DNA of 64,000 bases from Flammeovirgaceae bacterium (GCA_016709845.1 JADJMA010000036.1:1-64000); one strand, 5' to 3'. Positions 45,882-54,349 are shown, numbered from the stretch's first letter. Numbers and translations are program-made. The notes: generated by a model not told the origin, from the letters alone.

Positions 45882-46278
45882 CTTTCTCTACTACCAGTTT
45901 ATAGGGTGGATTTATACTTTCTTTCAATCCTAAATCTTTTACTCTTCTCGCTACTTCACTTTGCTTACTCGCATACATGATGTCCGCTTTCAATGTGGTA
46001 TAGTCTGCGCGCAAATCTTCCACCTCGGTTTGCAACTTGTCAATTTTTCGGGTTGCCTTCTCCGCATGGTGTGTGTTACTTATATAGAGTAAACTCAGCA
46101 ATACTGCGAAGAGTATCTTTGGAAGATATTGAACTGGAAATCCTTCCTCGAAATACGATTCGAGCTTCAATCTCTTTTCCAGACCCGAGAAAATACTAGG
46201 ACCCGGAGCCGATGGTTTTACCCGAGATTCGTTTCCGCGATTTCGTTGAGGTTCTATTCTAAATTTATTTTCGCTCAT
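45871..46278 (-). CDS. FtsL-like cell division protein
   Basis: The 135-residue protein has a charged N-terminus of about 45 residues, one transmembrane helix (ILFAVLLSLLYIS, residues 50-63) and a coiled coil (IDKLQTEVEDLRADYTTLKADI). This bitopic layout, together with the position between rsmH and ftsI, is that of FtsL, which forms the FtsQLB complex. FtsL sequences are poorly conserved, so topology and context carry the call. Confidence 0.85.
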   Translation of the reverse strand: MSENKFRIEPQRNRGNESRVKPSAPGPSIFSGLEKRLKLESYFEEGFPVQYLPKILFAVLLSLLYISNTHHAEKATRKIDKLQTEVEDLRADYTTLKADIMYASKQSEVARRVKDLGLKESINPPYKLVVEKGEY

Positions 46279-46279
46279 A

Positions 46280-46346
46280 ACTTACTTGCTTCAAGCTACA
46301 GGCTTCAAGCTATCAGTATCAACCTGAAGCTTGCAGCCTGTAGCCT
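46280..46346. repeat. Intergenic palindrome between rsmH and ftsL-like gene
   Basis: The 72-bp gap is filled by related words (gcttcaagctacaggcttcaagc and gaagcttgcagcctgtagc) that form inverted repeats over about 25 bp on each side. It could fold into a long hairpin in the dcw mRNA. This is the only sizeable gap in the tightly packed mraZ-to-murC segment. Confidence 0.6.
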
Positions 46347-46350
46347 GCAA

Positions 46351-47283
46351 CTATATTTTCTCAGCTACCCGTAGCTTCGCGCTTCGGGCGCGTTTGTTTT
46401 CATTTACTTCTTCTTCCGAAGCCTCGATTGGCTTTCGGTTTATTGATTGAAAAGGTTTGATGGGGTTTCCGTAAAAATCTTTTTCCAGTTCCCCAAACAC
46501 CTTTCCCGTGTTTATATAATTTTTTACCATTCTGTCTTCCAACGAATGATAGCTCATCACCACCAACCTCCCTCCTGTTTTCATTACATCGCCACATTGG
46601 TGCAAAAAATCTTCAAGGGCTTTCATCTCTTCGTTTACTTCGATGCGTAGCGCTTGAAACACCTGGGCGAAATATTTATTCTCCTTCCCGCGAGGAGCGA
46701 TGCTTTGTAAGGCAAGTTTTAAATCCAACGTAGTAACCAACGGTTTGCTGCGCGCCATCACAATTGCTTTGGCTGCAGTCCTGGCATTTTTCAACTCACC
46801 ATACATCCCAAAAATTTTATGAAGATTTTCTTCTGAATATTCATTCAAAATTTTGGCGGCAGTTACTTTCCCCTGCTGATCCATGCGCATATCGAGCGGC
46901 CCTTCAAAGCGTGTTGAAAATCCGCGGCCAGGCGAATCGATTTGATGCGATGAAATCCCAAGGTCGGCCAGAATGCCATCTACCTGCGTTACTCCGTTTA
47001 ACTTCAGATACTGTTTCATGTATCGAAAGTTGGTTTGACAAAATGTAAAAGAACGACTACTGATATTTTCTGCTTGCTTCCTGGCATCCTCATCCTGATC
47101 GAAGGCTATCAATTTTCCTTCTTTCAGATTTTCGAGTATCGCCATACTATGCCCGCCTCCACCAAATGTTACGTCTACATAAATGCCTTCGGGCTTTATC
47201 TGCAAACCTTCCAAACACTCACGTAACATTACTGGTTGATGATACCTACTCGTTGTTCGTTGTTCGTTGCCCGTGTTGCTCAT
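46351..47283 (-). CDS. rsmH: 16S rRNA m4C1402 methyltransferase
   Basis: RsmH (MraW) methylates N4 of C1402 in 16S rRNA using SAM. The 310-residue protein shows YHQPVMLRECLEGL, the SAM-binding motif YVDVTFGGGGHS, the conserved ADLGISSHQIDSPGRGFS and SYHSLEDRMVKNY. About 13 residues (MSNTGNEQRTTSR) precede the family start and are encoded by a local 7-bp repeat; the true start may differ. It lies 48 bp after mraZ. Confidence 0.96.
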   Translation of the reverse strand: MSNTGNEQRTTSRYHQPVMLRECLEGLQIKPEGIYVDVTFGGGGHSMAILENLKEGKLIAFDQDEDARKQAENISSRSFTFCQTNFRYMKQYLKLNGVTQVDGILADLGISSHQIDSPGRGFSTRFEGPLDMRMDQQGKVTAAKILNEYSEENLHKIFGMYGELKNARTAAKAIVMARSKPLVTTLDLKLALQSIAPRGKENKYFAQVFQALRIEVNEEMKALEDFLHQCGDVMKTGGRLVVMSYHSLEDRMVKNYINTGKVFGELEKDFYGNPIKPFQSINRKPIEASEEEVNENKRARSAKLRVAEKI

Positions 47284-47331
47284 CTTTTAATCGAATCAAG
47301 TATCCAGCAACCCGTATCGAACATCCAACAA

Positions 47332-47781
47332 CTATTCATTTAGATATTTCTCCGCCAGTTTAGACAACTCACCCGGATCTTGAATCAGGTGCTTCTCATA
47401 GATTGAAGGATTCCAAACCTCAACTTTGCTCCCCGTGCCAACCAACATCGCATCTTTTTCAACTTGCGCGTAAGCCAGCATGTTTTTAGGAATCAGAAAA
47501 CGGCCGTTGCTATCCAACTCTACCGTAACTACCCCCGACAAAAAGTTACGCTGTAGTTTGCGATACTCTTCGTTGAACTCGTTAAGACCTGAAATTTTTG
47601 AGAAGACCTTTTTGAACTCCACCATAGGATAAATAATGAGGCATGGCTCGAAACCCCGCCTGATAACAAGCTCCTGCCCGCTGCCATCGGGCTCGGGTAG
47701 TTGGGTTTTGATACGCGCGGGCAGCACCAATCTGCCTTTCGCATCAAGCTTACACTCATATTCGCTGGTGAAGAAAGTCAT
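47332..47781 (-). CDS. mraZ: Transcriptional regulator MraZ
   Basis: The 149-residue protein has two SpoVT/AbrB-like beta domains with the characteristic DAKGRLVLPARI (residues 13-24) and DSNGRFLIPKNM. MraZ binds repeats upstream of its own operon and represses the dcw genes. It is the first gene of the operon, directly behind a promoter overlapped by 10-bp repeats. Confidence 0.96.
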   Translation of the reverse strand: MTFFTSEYECKLDAKGRLVLPARIKTQLPEPDGSGQELVIRRGFEPCLIIYPMVEFKKVFSKISGLNEFNEEYRKLQRNFLSGVVTVELDSNGRFLIPKNMLAYAQVEKDAMLVGTGSKVEVWNPSIYEKHLIQDPGELSKLAEKYLNE

Positions 47782-47788
47782 GACTTTG

Positions 47789-47798
47789 TAGTGGTTGT
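47789..47798 (-). promoter_or_regulatory. Shared dcw leader motif before mraZ
   Basis: ACAACCACTA on the minus strand, 7 nt before the mraZ ATG; identical to the motifs before ftsA and ftsZ. Confidence 0.45.
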
Positions 47799-47812
47799 CT
47801 TATTCTCCTAAA

Positions 47813-47842
47813 CAAACATAAGTAACTTTCAACCACTTTCAA
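47813..47842 (-). promoter_or_regulatory. dcw operon promoter (Bacteroidota type)
   Basis: On the minus strand a TATGTTTG (-7 consensus TAnnTTTG) lies 32 bp before the mraZ start, with TTG (-33) 19 bp upstream of it. Spacing and both boxes fit the Bacteroidota sigma-A consensus. The -33 box lies within the MraZ-type repeats. Confidence 0.65.
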
Positions 47843-47858
47843 CCACTTTGTCCCACTT
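47826..47858 (-). promoter_or_regulatory. MraZ operator: 10-bp direct repeats
   Basis: The minus strand reads GTGGGacaaa GTGGTtgaaa GTGGTtgaaa, three repeats at exact 10-bp period. Characterised MraZ operators consist of TGGGN boxes with 5-nt spacers in the same 10-bp phase. The array overlaps the -33 region of the promoter, so binding should block transcription. Confidence 0.75.
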
Positions 47859-48470
47859 TTTTACATTTTATGCCAAAAATTGGTGCAAACATGCAGGTTT
47901 TGGCGCCATCTGTCGTTTCTCTCGTCAAATTAGACTCGACCAAAGTAAATCAGACTTTCACCTAAGTAAACCGGACTGCCTTGGATAAATCCTTATTATT
48001 TAAGGCCAAAACGCCAATAATGGCTCTCGTTGTAAGCAAACCCCACTAGAGTTGATATTGAATATCCCGTTCGAGATTTTATCAGAAGGCGGGTATCAGG
48101 TAGAAAATTAATCAGAAATGTAATAGGATTATTAAAATTTCAAACCGCAATAGCTCAACGTTTCTTGGTATTTTCAGCCATCCCAAAGCTTGGCAAATTT
48201 ACCCTTACGATCTTGTCTTAGCATAAACCGAGACACAAAAGTCTGTTAGATAAGAAATAACCTAAGTTTGATCCTGTAAATCTTCTTTTCAAAAAGAGAT
48301 ATTAGAGATTTCACAATGTGTTAGATTGGAAAATTAGTGAGAATTTTCATCATGATGAAGTAGACACTAATTCCCTGCTTGATGGGGAGTAAGTCCTATA
48401 CAACCAACTACAGCGTTCCTTCTTTCAATAATTTTGGCCGATATAGTCAAATATTTAACTTAATAAATTC
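47859..48470. other. Intergenic interval between dcw cluster and RiPP island
   Basis: Some 600 bp of AT-rich sequence without a coding pattern I can recognise on either strand. It separates two divergent transcription units (dcw on the left, hlyD on the right) and marks the boundary from core to accessory genes. Confidence 0.5.
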
Positions 48471-48491
48471 GTGTTAAATAATTTCAAGTCC

Positions 48492-49794
48492 ATGAATAAT
48501 AGCCACATTGATTTCAATAAAGGCAAGATGACCAAGATAGATCCAATCAATTTGAGAAGCGAAGAAGTACAGGAAATAATCAGTCATATACCCAACGGGC
48601 TTTTGCGCTGGGGACTTAGCGTTATTTTTATTGTTCTGCTCGCGCTGTTAAGTATCACCTGGTTTATAAAATACCCCGATCTGCTTAGTGCACCGGTAGT
48701 CATTACCACAACGCCCGCGCCTGTTAACCTGGTTTCCAGAACTGCTGGAAAAATTACGCTGTTAAAGCAAGACAATCAATTTTGCCAACAGGGAGAAGTG
48801 GTTGCCCTTATTCAATCCAATGCTGAAATAACTGCGGTTTTGGATCTTGAAGAGAAACTGATCAACAATAATTTAGATATAAAAAACAGTCGGTCCATTG
48901 GGTGACTTGCAACCGCATTTCTCTTCCTTAATTAATGCCCAGACAGCCTTGATCATTTTTAATGAGACAAAAGCTTTTGATAAGCAAATTGAACAGCTCA
49001 GCAAGCAGTTAGGCACGTATAAAAAATTAAACAAATCTCTTGCAGGGCAGCAATACCTTTCTGTGCAAGAATCTCAATTGGCTTTGAAGAAGTTTAAAAC
49101 TGATTCACTGCTTTTTACCCAAAAAGTAATTGCCGTGTTGGATTTTAACCAAGCAAAGACTACGTGGTTACAACAACAACGCGCAGCAAAAAATATTGAG
49201 ACAATCTTACTGAATAATGAGTTGCAAACAAACCAGATACAAAAACAAATTACAGATTTGGAACTGCAAAAAATAGAACAACTTCAAAAGCTTGAATTAG
49301 CTTCCGCCAATACACGTAGCGAACTACTCGGTCAAATAAACAAATGGAAAGAGACATACTTGATAACTGCACCCGGAAAAGGGACTATCTCCTATCTCGG
49401 CTTTCTTGAGAACGAGTTGTTTGTTGAACCGGGCAAACAGTTATTTTCCATTATACCAGAGCAAGGGAACCCAATGGCACGGGCTGAGTTGCCCATTTTT
49501 GGTAGTGGTAAAGTGAAAGTTGGCCAACAAGTAAACATCCGGTTAGAGAATTATCCGTTTGAGCAGTTTGGTTTGCTGCACGGCAGCATTACCGCCATCT
49601 CAGAAATACCCAACGAAAATAAATACCTTATAACCATTGAGTTGCCCCAGAAACTTATTACTTCACAAAACAAAGCCATTGCCTTTAAGCAACAACTTAC
49701 CGGCACCACCGAAATAATTACGGAGGACTTGCGGTTGTTGGAGAGATTCTTCTATCAGTTTAGGAAGCTGGTTCAGGTTCGCGCGCAGGGATAG
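48492..49794 (+). CDS. HlyD-family periplasmic adaptor of a peptide exporter, one frameshift
   Basis: The protein has a cytoplasmic N-terminus (SEEVQEIISHIPNGLLRWG), one transmembrane helix (LSVIFIVLLALLSITWF), a biotinyl-lipoyl-like segment (VSRTAGKITLLKQDNQF), a long coiled-coil hairpin (residues 160-290) and a closing beta domain (APGKGTISYLGFLENELF). Adaptors of this kind join a peptidase-containing ABC transporter to an outer membrane channel for export of RiPPs. The frame changes near 48897 within the coiled-coil region. The start could also be 48471 (GTG) or 48528. The ABC partner is present only as a remnant at 54110-54345. The 3' end overlaps the convergent thioredoxin-fold gene by 35 bp. 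Confidence 0.8.
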
Positions 49795-50255
49795 ATTCCA
49801 AAAGTTTCCTAATCTGAAATTTTAAATCACCCATGGTATATTCTTCTGGGTATTTCTTGCCATTAATAAGTAATGTTGGGGTTGCTGTTATATTAGCATG
49901 CTTAAACCAATTTGCCTGGCGGTGTAAAATAGAATCTACTTTAGCGATTTGTCCATTTAGTGTAGAGACTGGAAATTTTGTTAACCAGTTATCAAAATCC
50001 CTTTTCCCGCCCAGCAGATACCAATCCGACAATGCCTTCATAAAAAATACCTGATTTGATAAAGGCAATGACATGCCGCACATGCTAGTAGTTTCAGAAC
50101 TTAGTTCATTCAAAATTAAACGTGAATCGAAAATTAACTTTAATCCTGCTTTCGAATCTTGACAGTAAAATCGACTACAGCAGCGTGTACTGTTCCACAT
50201 GAACCACATGAAGGGTCACTGACCAACGTGATTGCACCTCAGGCTCTTTTGCCAA
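49760..50255 (-). CDS. Thioredoxin-fold protein with CGSC motif, N-terminally incomplete, frameshifted
   Basis: The first part reads ITLVSDPSCGSCGTVHAAVVDF with a CxxC redox motif. After a frame change near 50165 it continues SKAGLKLIFDSRLILNEL and NWFKHANITATPTLLINGKKYP, where TPTLLINGK is the cis-proline loop of DsbA/thioredoxin proteins. In Bacteroidota RiPP loci such domains form the C-terminus of vitamin K epoxide reductase or C39-peptidase fusions that handle disulfides of exported peptides. No membrane domain is found upstream, so the gene is either truncated or the frame is lost before about 50260. The role in peptide maturation is inferred from context. Confidence 0.6.
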
Positions 50256-50433
50256 TCGAAATCTTATACGCAAAATAACCATTAACCTATGTAAAAAATT
50301 AATCTTTAGGGCACATCTGCATGGTGAGACCGATATCTTCAGAAGATTTAAAAACATTGGAGCAGGTGCTATTTCCGATTAGAAATTAGTCCGCCCATTT
50401 GATCACTAATTATTTAGCAAAAACAATTTTGTT

Positions 50434-51232
50434 TCAGTTCGAGTGAAAATCAATACCCCAAATTTTTACGTACTCCTCAATTGGTTCCAATCCGACCTCA
50501 AATCGTCTTTTATTTAAATTTTTGACGTCCTCGACAGCTCTTAATTGATACTTATTTATTCTGCTGTTGTAGATGATTTGAGTTCCATATTTCTGGCGCT
50601 CACCATTTTCAAGTAACATCCTATCCTCCATTAAAGCTGCATCCTTTGCATCCAGAATTGTCTTCAACCACGGATAGTATTTTTGCCTGACCAGTCGTGT
50701 ACTATGTTGAATAATTAAAAAAACAGAAGTTATTCCTTCCTCTCCAACGTTATCTTTTAATGGGAAACCGCATGATTCAATGAGGCTGATGACTTTCGAT
50801 TGATTTCTCCTATCTTCAATAAGGTCATACGAACCTGATCGCAAATTCTGATCAACTTTGTAAGCATCTTGTAAAATACGATTAACATTTGCGCAATCAA
50901 CAGTTACTCTTTCTACTGGTGCATCTGCCGACTCCAGAATATCAGTAATTGTTCTCAGTAGTAGTTTATCTTTTTCGTTAGATTTCCTAATGAGTCCTTT
51001 TACAATCATTCCTTTTGAATCAACGTAATAATCAACTGCGTAGATGGGGTCGAATAAAACATCATAATTAGACTTTTTACCAGTTGAATCTAGATACACA
51101 ACCCCATCCTCTGGGAAGTTTTTTGACTTTACATATTCAATTCTTTCCTCAAAACTTAGTTTACGGAGGTCACTCTGTTGAGAAAAAAGAGTAATAACAG
51201 ATAAAAAGGAAAAATAATGTCATCCACCTCAT
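50434..51232 (-). CDS. DUF6624-like protein with signal peptide, one frameshift
   Basis: The start at 51232 gives MRWMTLFFLFICYYSFFS, a signal sequence; a frame change in the following T-run (near 51180) leads to QSDLRKLSFEERIEYV and then an open frame to 50434. The C-terminal half shows SVFLIIQHSTRLVRQKYYPWL, ALMEDRMLLENGERQKYGTQ and the end EEYVKIWGIDF, the pattern of DUF6624 proteins. The function is unknown. It follows gwsS on the same strand with 14 bp between them and may belong to the same transcript. Confidence 0.7.
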
Positions 51233-51246
51233 AGTAAAACAATCAT

Positions 51247-52281
51247 TCAAGACCAAGTTGAAGTATACGGGTCATACTTGCACTTTGCAGGTTTTGAAAA
51301 TATATCTTTTTCGTCCTGAATGAATACCCTACAGTCAGGGCAAACAAGCCTGAATTCACAATCCCGACAAGTACTTACTTTACTCTTAGAAATCGACCAA
51401 TAGCGATTGAATTGTTCCATGTTGATCAATTCCTTGAAAGATAATTTGGATCTGTGACCGTAAGAATTTTTCATTGAAGGACAGTTTTTCAGAAAACCCT
51501 CTCTACTAACAGAAACCTTCCGATTTAAACAAGTATTATGATCGATGCCCTCAGTATAAAAATTAATATTAGCATAAAACCATTTTGAGTCAATCACACC
51601 GCAAGATTCTTCACTCAGCGAAGATTTGGTATACACTATTTGTGCCAACAAATTCTTGTTAGAATCTTCCTTGGAAATCATCTCTTCTGTCTTCTCACAG
51701 TCAAAAACAACAAACTTCTGAATCAAAAAGGAGTTAATAAACTCTCCTATTAAATCTTTATTATGAAGGCTGATTTCGCGAAAGTAGAACTCTACATATG
51801 TAAAATTATGATTCTTAAGCATGGAAATCAATCTATGCCCAAAGACATCAACATCTTGTCCGTAGTAACGAATTTGTATATTTTCGCATCCTAATTCCTC
51901 TAATTCTCGTAACGATTCAGAAAAATCATAATCAGAATTATCATCCCAATCTAAAATTGAATTTAAAATTAATGAGTGAGAGTGAAATTCAAGGCTCATG
52001 TCAGGAAATAGATGCGGCTCTTCTGTATAGAAACCCCAGTCATCAGAGATCAAATCATTTAGATACAAATCAATCCCTTCATCGTAGGCACTTTCAAAAT
52101 GAATCTTCGTGTCAGTAATCGTGGCCTCTTGCAATTTACAAAGTACTTCATCCAATAAGGTAGGGATTATTTTAATTCTTCCCTTGTATAGATCGCAAAG
52201 GGTACTTCTTTTTGCGCCCCGAACAATCTTACAATTCGCAAATAGTCTAAAGTATTTCATGCTGAGATAGTTTTCCTTCAA
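51247..52281 (-). CDS. gwsS: Grasp-with-spasm system SPASM-domain peptide maturase
   Basis: The 344-residue protein is rich in Cys toward its C-terminus: CLNRKVSVSREGFLKNCPSM, CRDCEFRLVCPDCR and KCKYDP form the SPASM domain, which binds auxiliary Fe-S clusters. In this family it acts together with the ATP-grasp enzyme GwsG on a short precursor peptide. I see no CxxxCxxC radical-SAM triad in residues 1-100, where the first Cys residues are isolated. The start may be the second Met (MKYFRLF, 52260). It follows the small ORF with an overlap of 35 bp and gwsG upstream. Confidence 0.85.
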   Translation of the reverse strand: MKENYLSMKYFRLFANCKIVRGAKRSTLCDLYKGRIKIIPTLLDEVLCKLQEATITDTKIHFESAYDEGIDLYLNDLISDDWGFYTEEPHLFPDMSLEFHSHSLILNSILDWDDNSDYDFSESLRELEELGCENIQIRYYGQDVDVFGHRLISMLKNHNFTYVEFYFREISLHNKDLIGEFINSFLIQKFVVFDCEKTEEMISKEDSNKNLLAQIVYTKSSLSEESCGVIDSKWFYANINFYTEGIDHNTCLNRKVSVSREGFLKNCPSMKNSYGHRSKLSFKELINMEQFNRYWSISKSKVSTCRDCEFRLVCPDCRVFIQDEKDIFSKPAKCKYDPYTSTWS

Positions 52282-52471
52282 ACATCCTACTGATCGGTTT
52301 AAATATATTAATTGATTTGTAACCGTATCCTTTTAATCGACTATTGTATAATAAAGGGCCAAATTTTAGCTTCGACTTCTCATCAATTATGGTTATTAAG
52401 TTCAAGTGAAGAGGTTTTTCAAATGGGCTCATTCCATTTAAGTTTTTGTCAAAATTGTTGTTGTCTTTCAT
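52247..52471 (-). CDS. Small ORF between gwsG and gwsS
   Basis: An open frame of 74 residues (MKDNNNFDKN ... KLSQHEIL) overlaps the gwsG end by 23 bp and the gwsS start by 35 bp. Composition (PFEKPLHLNLITIID, NSRLKGYGYKS) looks like a real protein, without signal peptide or membrane segment. The tight overlaps suggest translational coupling. I do not recognise a family; it may be an accessory or leader-binding protein of the grasp-with-spasm system, which is a guess from position. Confidence 0.5.
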   Translation of the reverse strand: MKDNNNFDKNLNGMSPFEKPLHLNLITIIDEKSKLKFGPLLYNSRLKGYGYKSINIFKPISRMFEGKLSQHEIL

Positions 52472-53446
52472 TTTGTTTGATTAAAAAATCACAAATTAAT
52501 TTATCCAAATAGTAATTACATGCATCGGATACCATCGCATATTGCCCCACAGGATTTACCTCAAGAAAATAATATTCCAAGTCAGCGCCATAGATAAGAT
52601 CAATCGATCCTGAATTCAAATGAAGTGTTCTCATCAATTTATCCAGTTTTTCTTCAATTTGGAAAGGAAGCTTGTATGGCACCCATCTGGTTGGATTTGT
52701 AAAGTCATACCTTCTAAAATCTATTGAGGTTTGATGCTCATTCTGAGAAAACATCACCATGGAAAAAAATTTCGAATCAAAATAAAAGACTCGCAATTCA
52801 TAACGTTTTTTTATATTTCTTTGAACCAAAGAGTTGTGAAAAACTCTGGAATACTCGCCAGCGAATTTTCATCAATCATTTGTGTGTACGACATGTAAAT
52901 TTGACCCTGAAAACTGAAGTTCAATACTTCGGTCAATGGTTTAGTTATTACTTCACCAAATTGATGGACTAATTCAGTTAGTTTTTTTTTATTTGATACA
53001 ATAAAAGTATCGGGAATTTTCAATCCAGCAAGCCGGGCGCATTTTAACTGATAATATTTATCAGGCGATTCTAACCCGTTGAGCCAAAAGCAATGCTTAA
53101 ATTGTGAAGCAACAGCTCGAAAAAGACAGGCTTTCTCTCCAGCCAAATGAATTACCAAAGGTTCTTTAAGTAGGGAAGGCAATTCCTTAAGATTTAGGTT
53201 CAAGTCCGCCCTGACATAACCCAACGGAGAACGCCTATACCACACCGTATTAATTTTCTCGCTAGCGATTTCTTCATTAGAAGTAATTATCCTGATACTT
53301 TCTGATTCATTGGACAGCTTGATGTCGATTTCAGTTGAATCATGTTTTAGACTATTTAGCCTTGCCCATTTTGCATTTAGAAAATTAAGCCACCTACAAA
53401 CATTGTTCGTAGCTGGATCAACATGTTGTGATAATATAAGTATCAA
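52449..53446 (-). CDS. gwsG: Grasp-with-spasm system ATP-grasp peptide maturase, one frameshift
   Basis: Residues 1-211 read in one frame: MILILSQHVDPATNNVCRWL, VWYRRSPLGYV, the conserved FWLNGLESPDKYYQLKCARLAG and VITKPL. After a one-base change near 52820 it continues KKRYELRVFYFDSKFFS, SIDLIYGADLEYYFLEVNPVGQY, where EVNPVGQ is the Mg-ATP site of ATP-grasp enzymes of the MvdD/MvdC type. These enzymes activate Asp or Glu side chains and join them to Ser, Thr or Lys, making graspetides. The precursor candidate lies just upstream at 53529-53705, separated by a hairpin. Confidence 0.87.
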
Positions 53447-53489
53447 TTATTTATTGAAAGTTTCATTGATGATCCCAATCTGACAAGTA

Positions 53490-53524
53490 AAATAAGGGCT
53501 GTCCTAATTTAGCAGCCCTTATTT
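53490..53524 (-). terminator. Attenuator-like hairpin between precursor and gwsG
   Basis: A perfect 12-bp stem (aaataagggctg / cagcccttattt) closes an 11-nt loop; on the minus strand it is followed by ttttac. Its place after the precursor gene suggests partial termination, allowing more precursor than enzyme. Confidence 0.75.
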
Positions 53525-53528
53525 GATT

Positions 53529-53705
53529 TTAAGTTTCAGTATCTCTTTCACAATCGGGATCGCATTGCGTTCCACCGCCAACCAAAAAAGTTGTGCTGCC
53601 TGTATCATTACTTGTGGGCGTACCTGATCCTCTAACCATTCTTAGAAATGGTTTTTCAATTGAGTAGGCAGAAAATAATTCAGCCAATTTGTCTCTCTTT
53701 TTCAT
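53529..53705 (-). CDS. Candidate graspetide (grasp-with-spasm) precursor peptide, 58 residues
   Basis: The frame from ATG 53705 to TAA 53529 encodes 58 residues: a charged leader (MKKRDKLAELFSAYS), then IEKPFLRMVRG, reminiscent of the PFFARFL recognition helix in microviridin-type leaders, a Thr/Ser-rich stretch (SGTPTSNDTGSTTF), GGG and an acidic tail (QCDPDCERDTET). The core contains Thr/Ser and Asp/Glu in the pattern needed for side-chain ester links. It lies directly upstream of gwsG on the same strand, followed by a hairpin. It is too short for common gene finders. Role inferred from context and composition. Confidence 0.7.
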   Translation of the reverse strand: MKKRDKLAELFSAYSIEKPFLRMVRGSGTPTSNDTGSTTFLVGGGTQCDPDCERDTET

Positions 53706-53767
53706 AAAATTTTGCCGTTTTTCTAACCTACTCGTTCGCTTTTCGGTTTCCGCGACATTGTATTGAG

Positions 53768-54103
53768 CTAGCTTTCAAGACCATGTTGTTGCAAAGTACA
53801 ATTGGCAACTTCTATATTGTAAGAGTGGTTAAAAATCCATGAAATATTTTCTCCTCCCTTTAGCCTTTCACCATCCTTAACAAAATCAAGAATCAGTTTA
53901 CACTCCGTTGAATAAAAATAGCACTTTTTCTCGTTAGAATATTCTACAGGCGCACCAAGTTCTTTCAATTCTCTAAGCTCCAGAAATAAATGACTCTGCG
54001 ATATTCCCAATTTCTTTGCAAATTCTTGCGCGTTTCCAGTAGCCTTTCTACGAATCAAATCATCCATTCTTTTAAGGCGTTGAAGGTATTTTAGTAAACT
54101 CAT
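53768..54103 (-). CDS. HTH-domain protein of RiPP clusters
   Basis: The 111-residue protein starts MSLLKYLQRLKRMDDLIRR and contains a winged-helix-type motif (NAQEFAKKLGISQSHLFLELRELKELG) followed by YSNEKKCYFY. Such small HTH proteins are frequent beside Bacteroidota RiPP genes. It probably regulates the precursor operon downstream, 63 bp away. DNA-binding specificity cannot be read from sequence. Confidence 0.7.
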   Translation of the reverse strand: MSLLKYLQRLKRMDDLIRRKATGNAQEFAKKLGISQSHLFLELRELKELGAPVEYSNEKKCYFYSTECKLILDFVKDGERLKGGENISWIFNHSYNIEVANCTLQQHGLES

Positions 54104-54109
54104 ATCAAT

Positions 54110-54345
54110 TTACGATTTTAGATTTACGAAGGACGAATTTCCCAGTTCCAAATTGATTTTCACTAGTTCAAAATATTTTCCTTTTTGTCTAGTAAGGTCA
54201 CTGTGCTCGCCCACTCACACAATTTTTCCTTTCTCCAACACTAAAACCTGGTCGGCATTTTTTACGGTGCTTAGTCAGGAACTATTACCAACTCGGTTTT
54301 GTTTTTCCGAAAAAAATAAATCCACCTTACAACGCTTGCATCAAG
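54110..54345 (-). pseudogene. C-terminal remnant of a peptide-exporting ABC transporter
   Basis: In two frames the minus strand encodes the end of an ABC ATPase: PLDAS (after Walker B), NKTELVIV, then STVKNADQVLVLEKGKIV and VGEHSDLTRQKGKYFELV. A TGA stops the frame after KGKIV. The fragment starts right after the lanB stop codon, and the membrane, peptidase and Walker A parts are missing. The sequence resembles exporters that pair with HlyD adaptors in RiPP clusters. Confidence 0.7.
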
Positions 54346-54349
54346 CGGT

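Noticed and set aside
46280..46346. Terminator between rsmH and the ftsL-like gene
   Set aside because: The palindrome has no T-run and lies inside an otherwise continuous operon; kept as a repeat only.
50299..50392. Minus-strand tail encoding NSTCSNVFKSSEDIG and ending MQMCPKD
   Set aside because: It looks like the end of a protein, but only about 28 codons are open and I recognise no family; too little for a feature.
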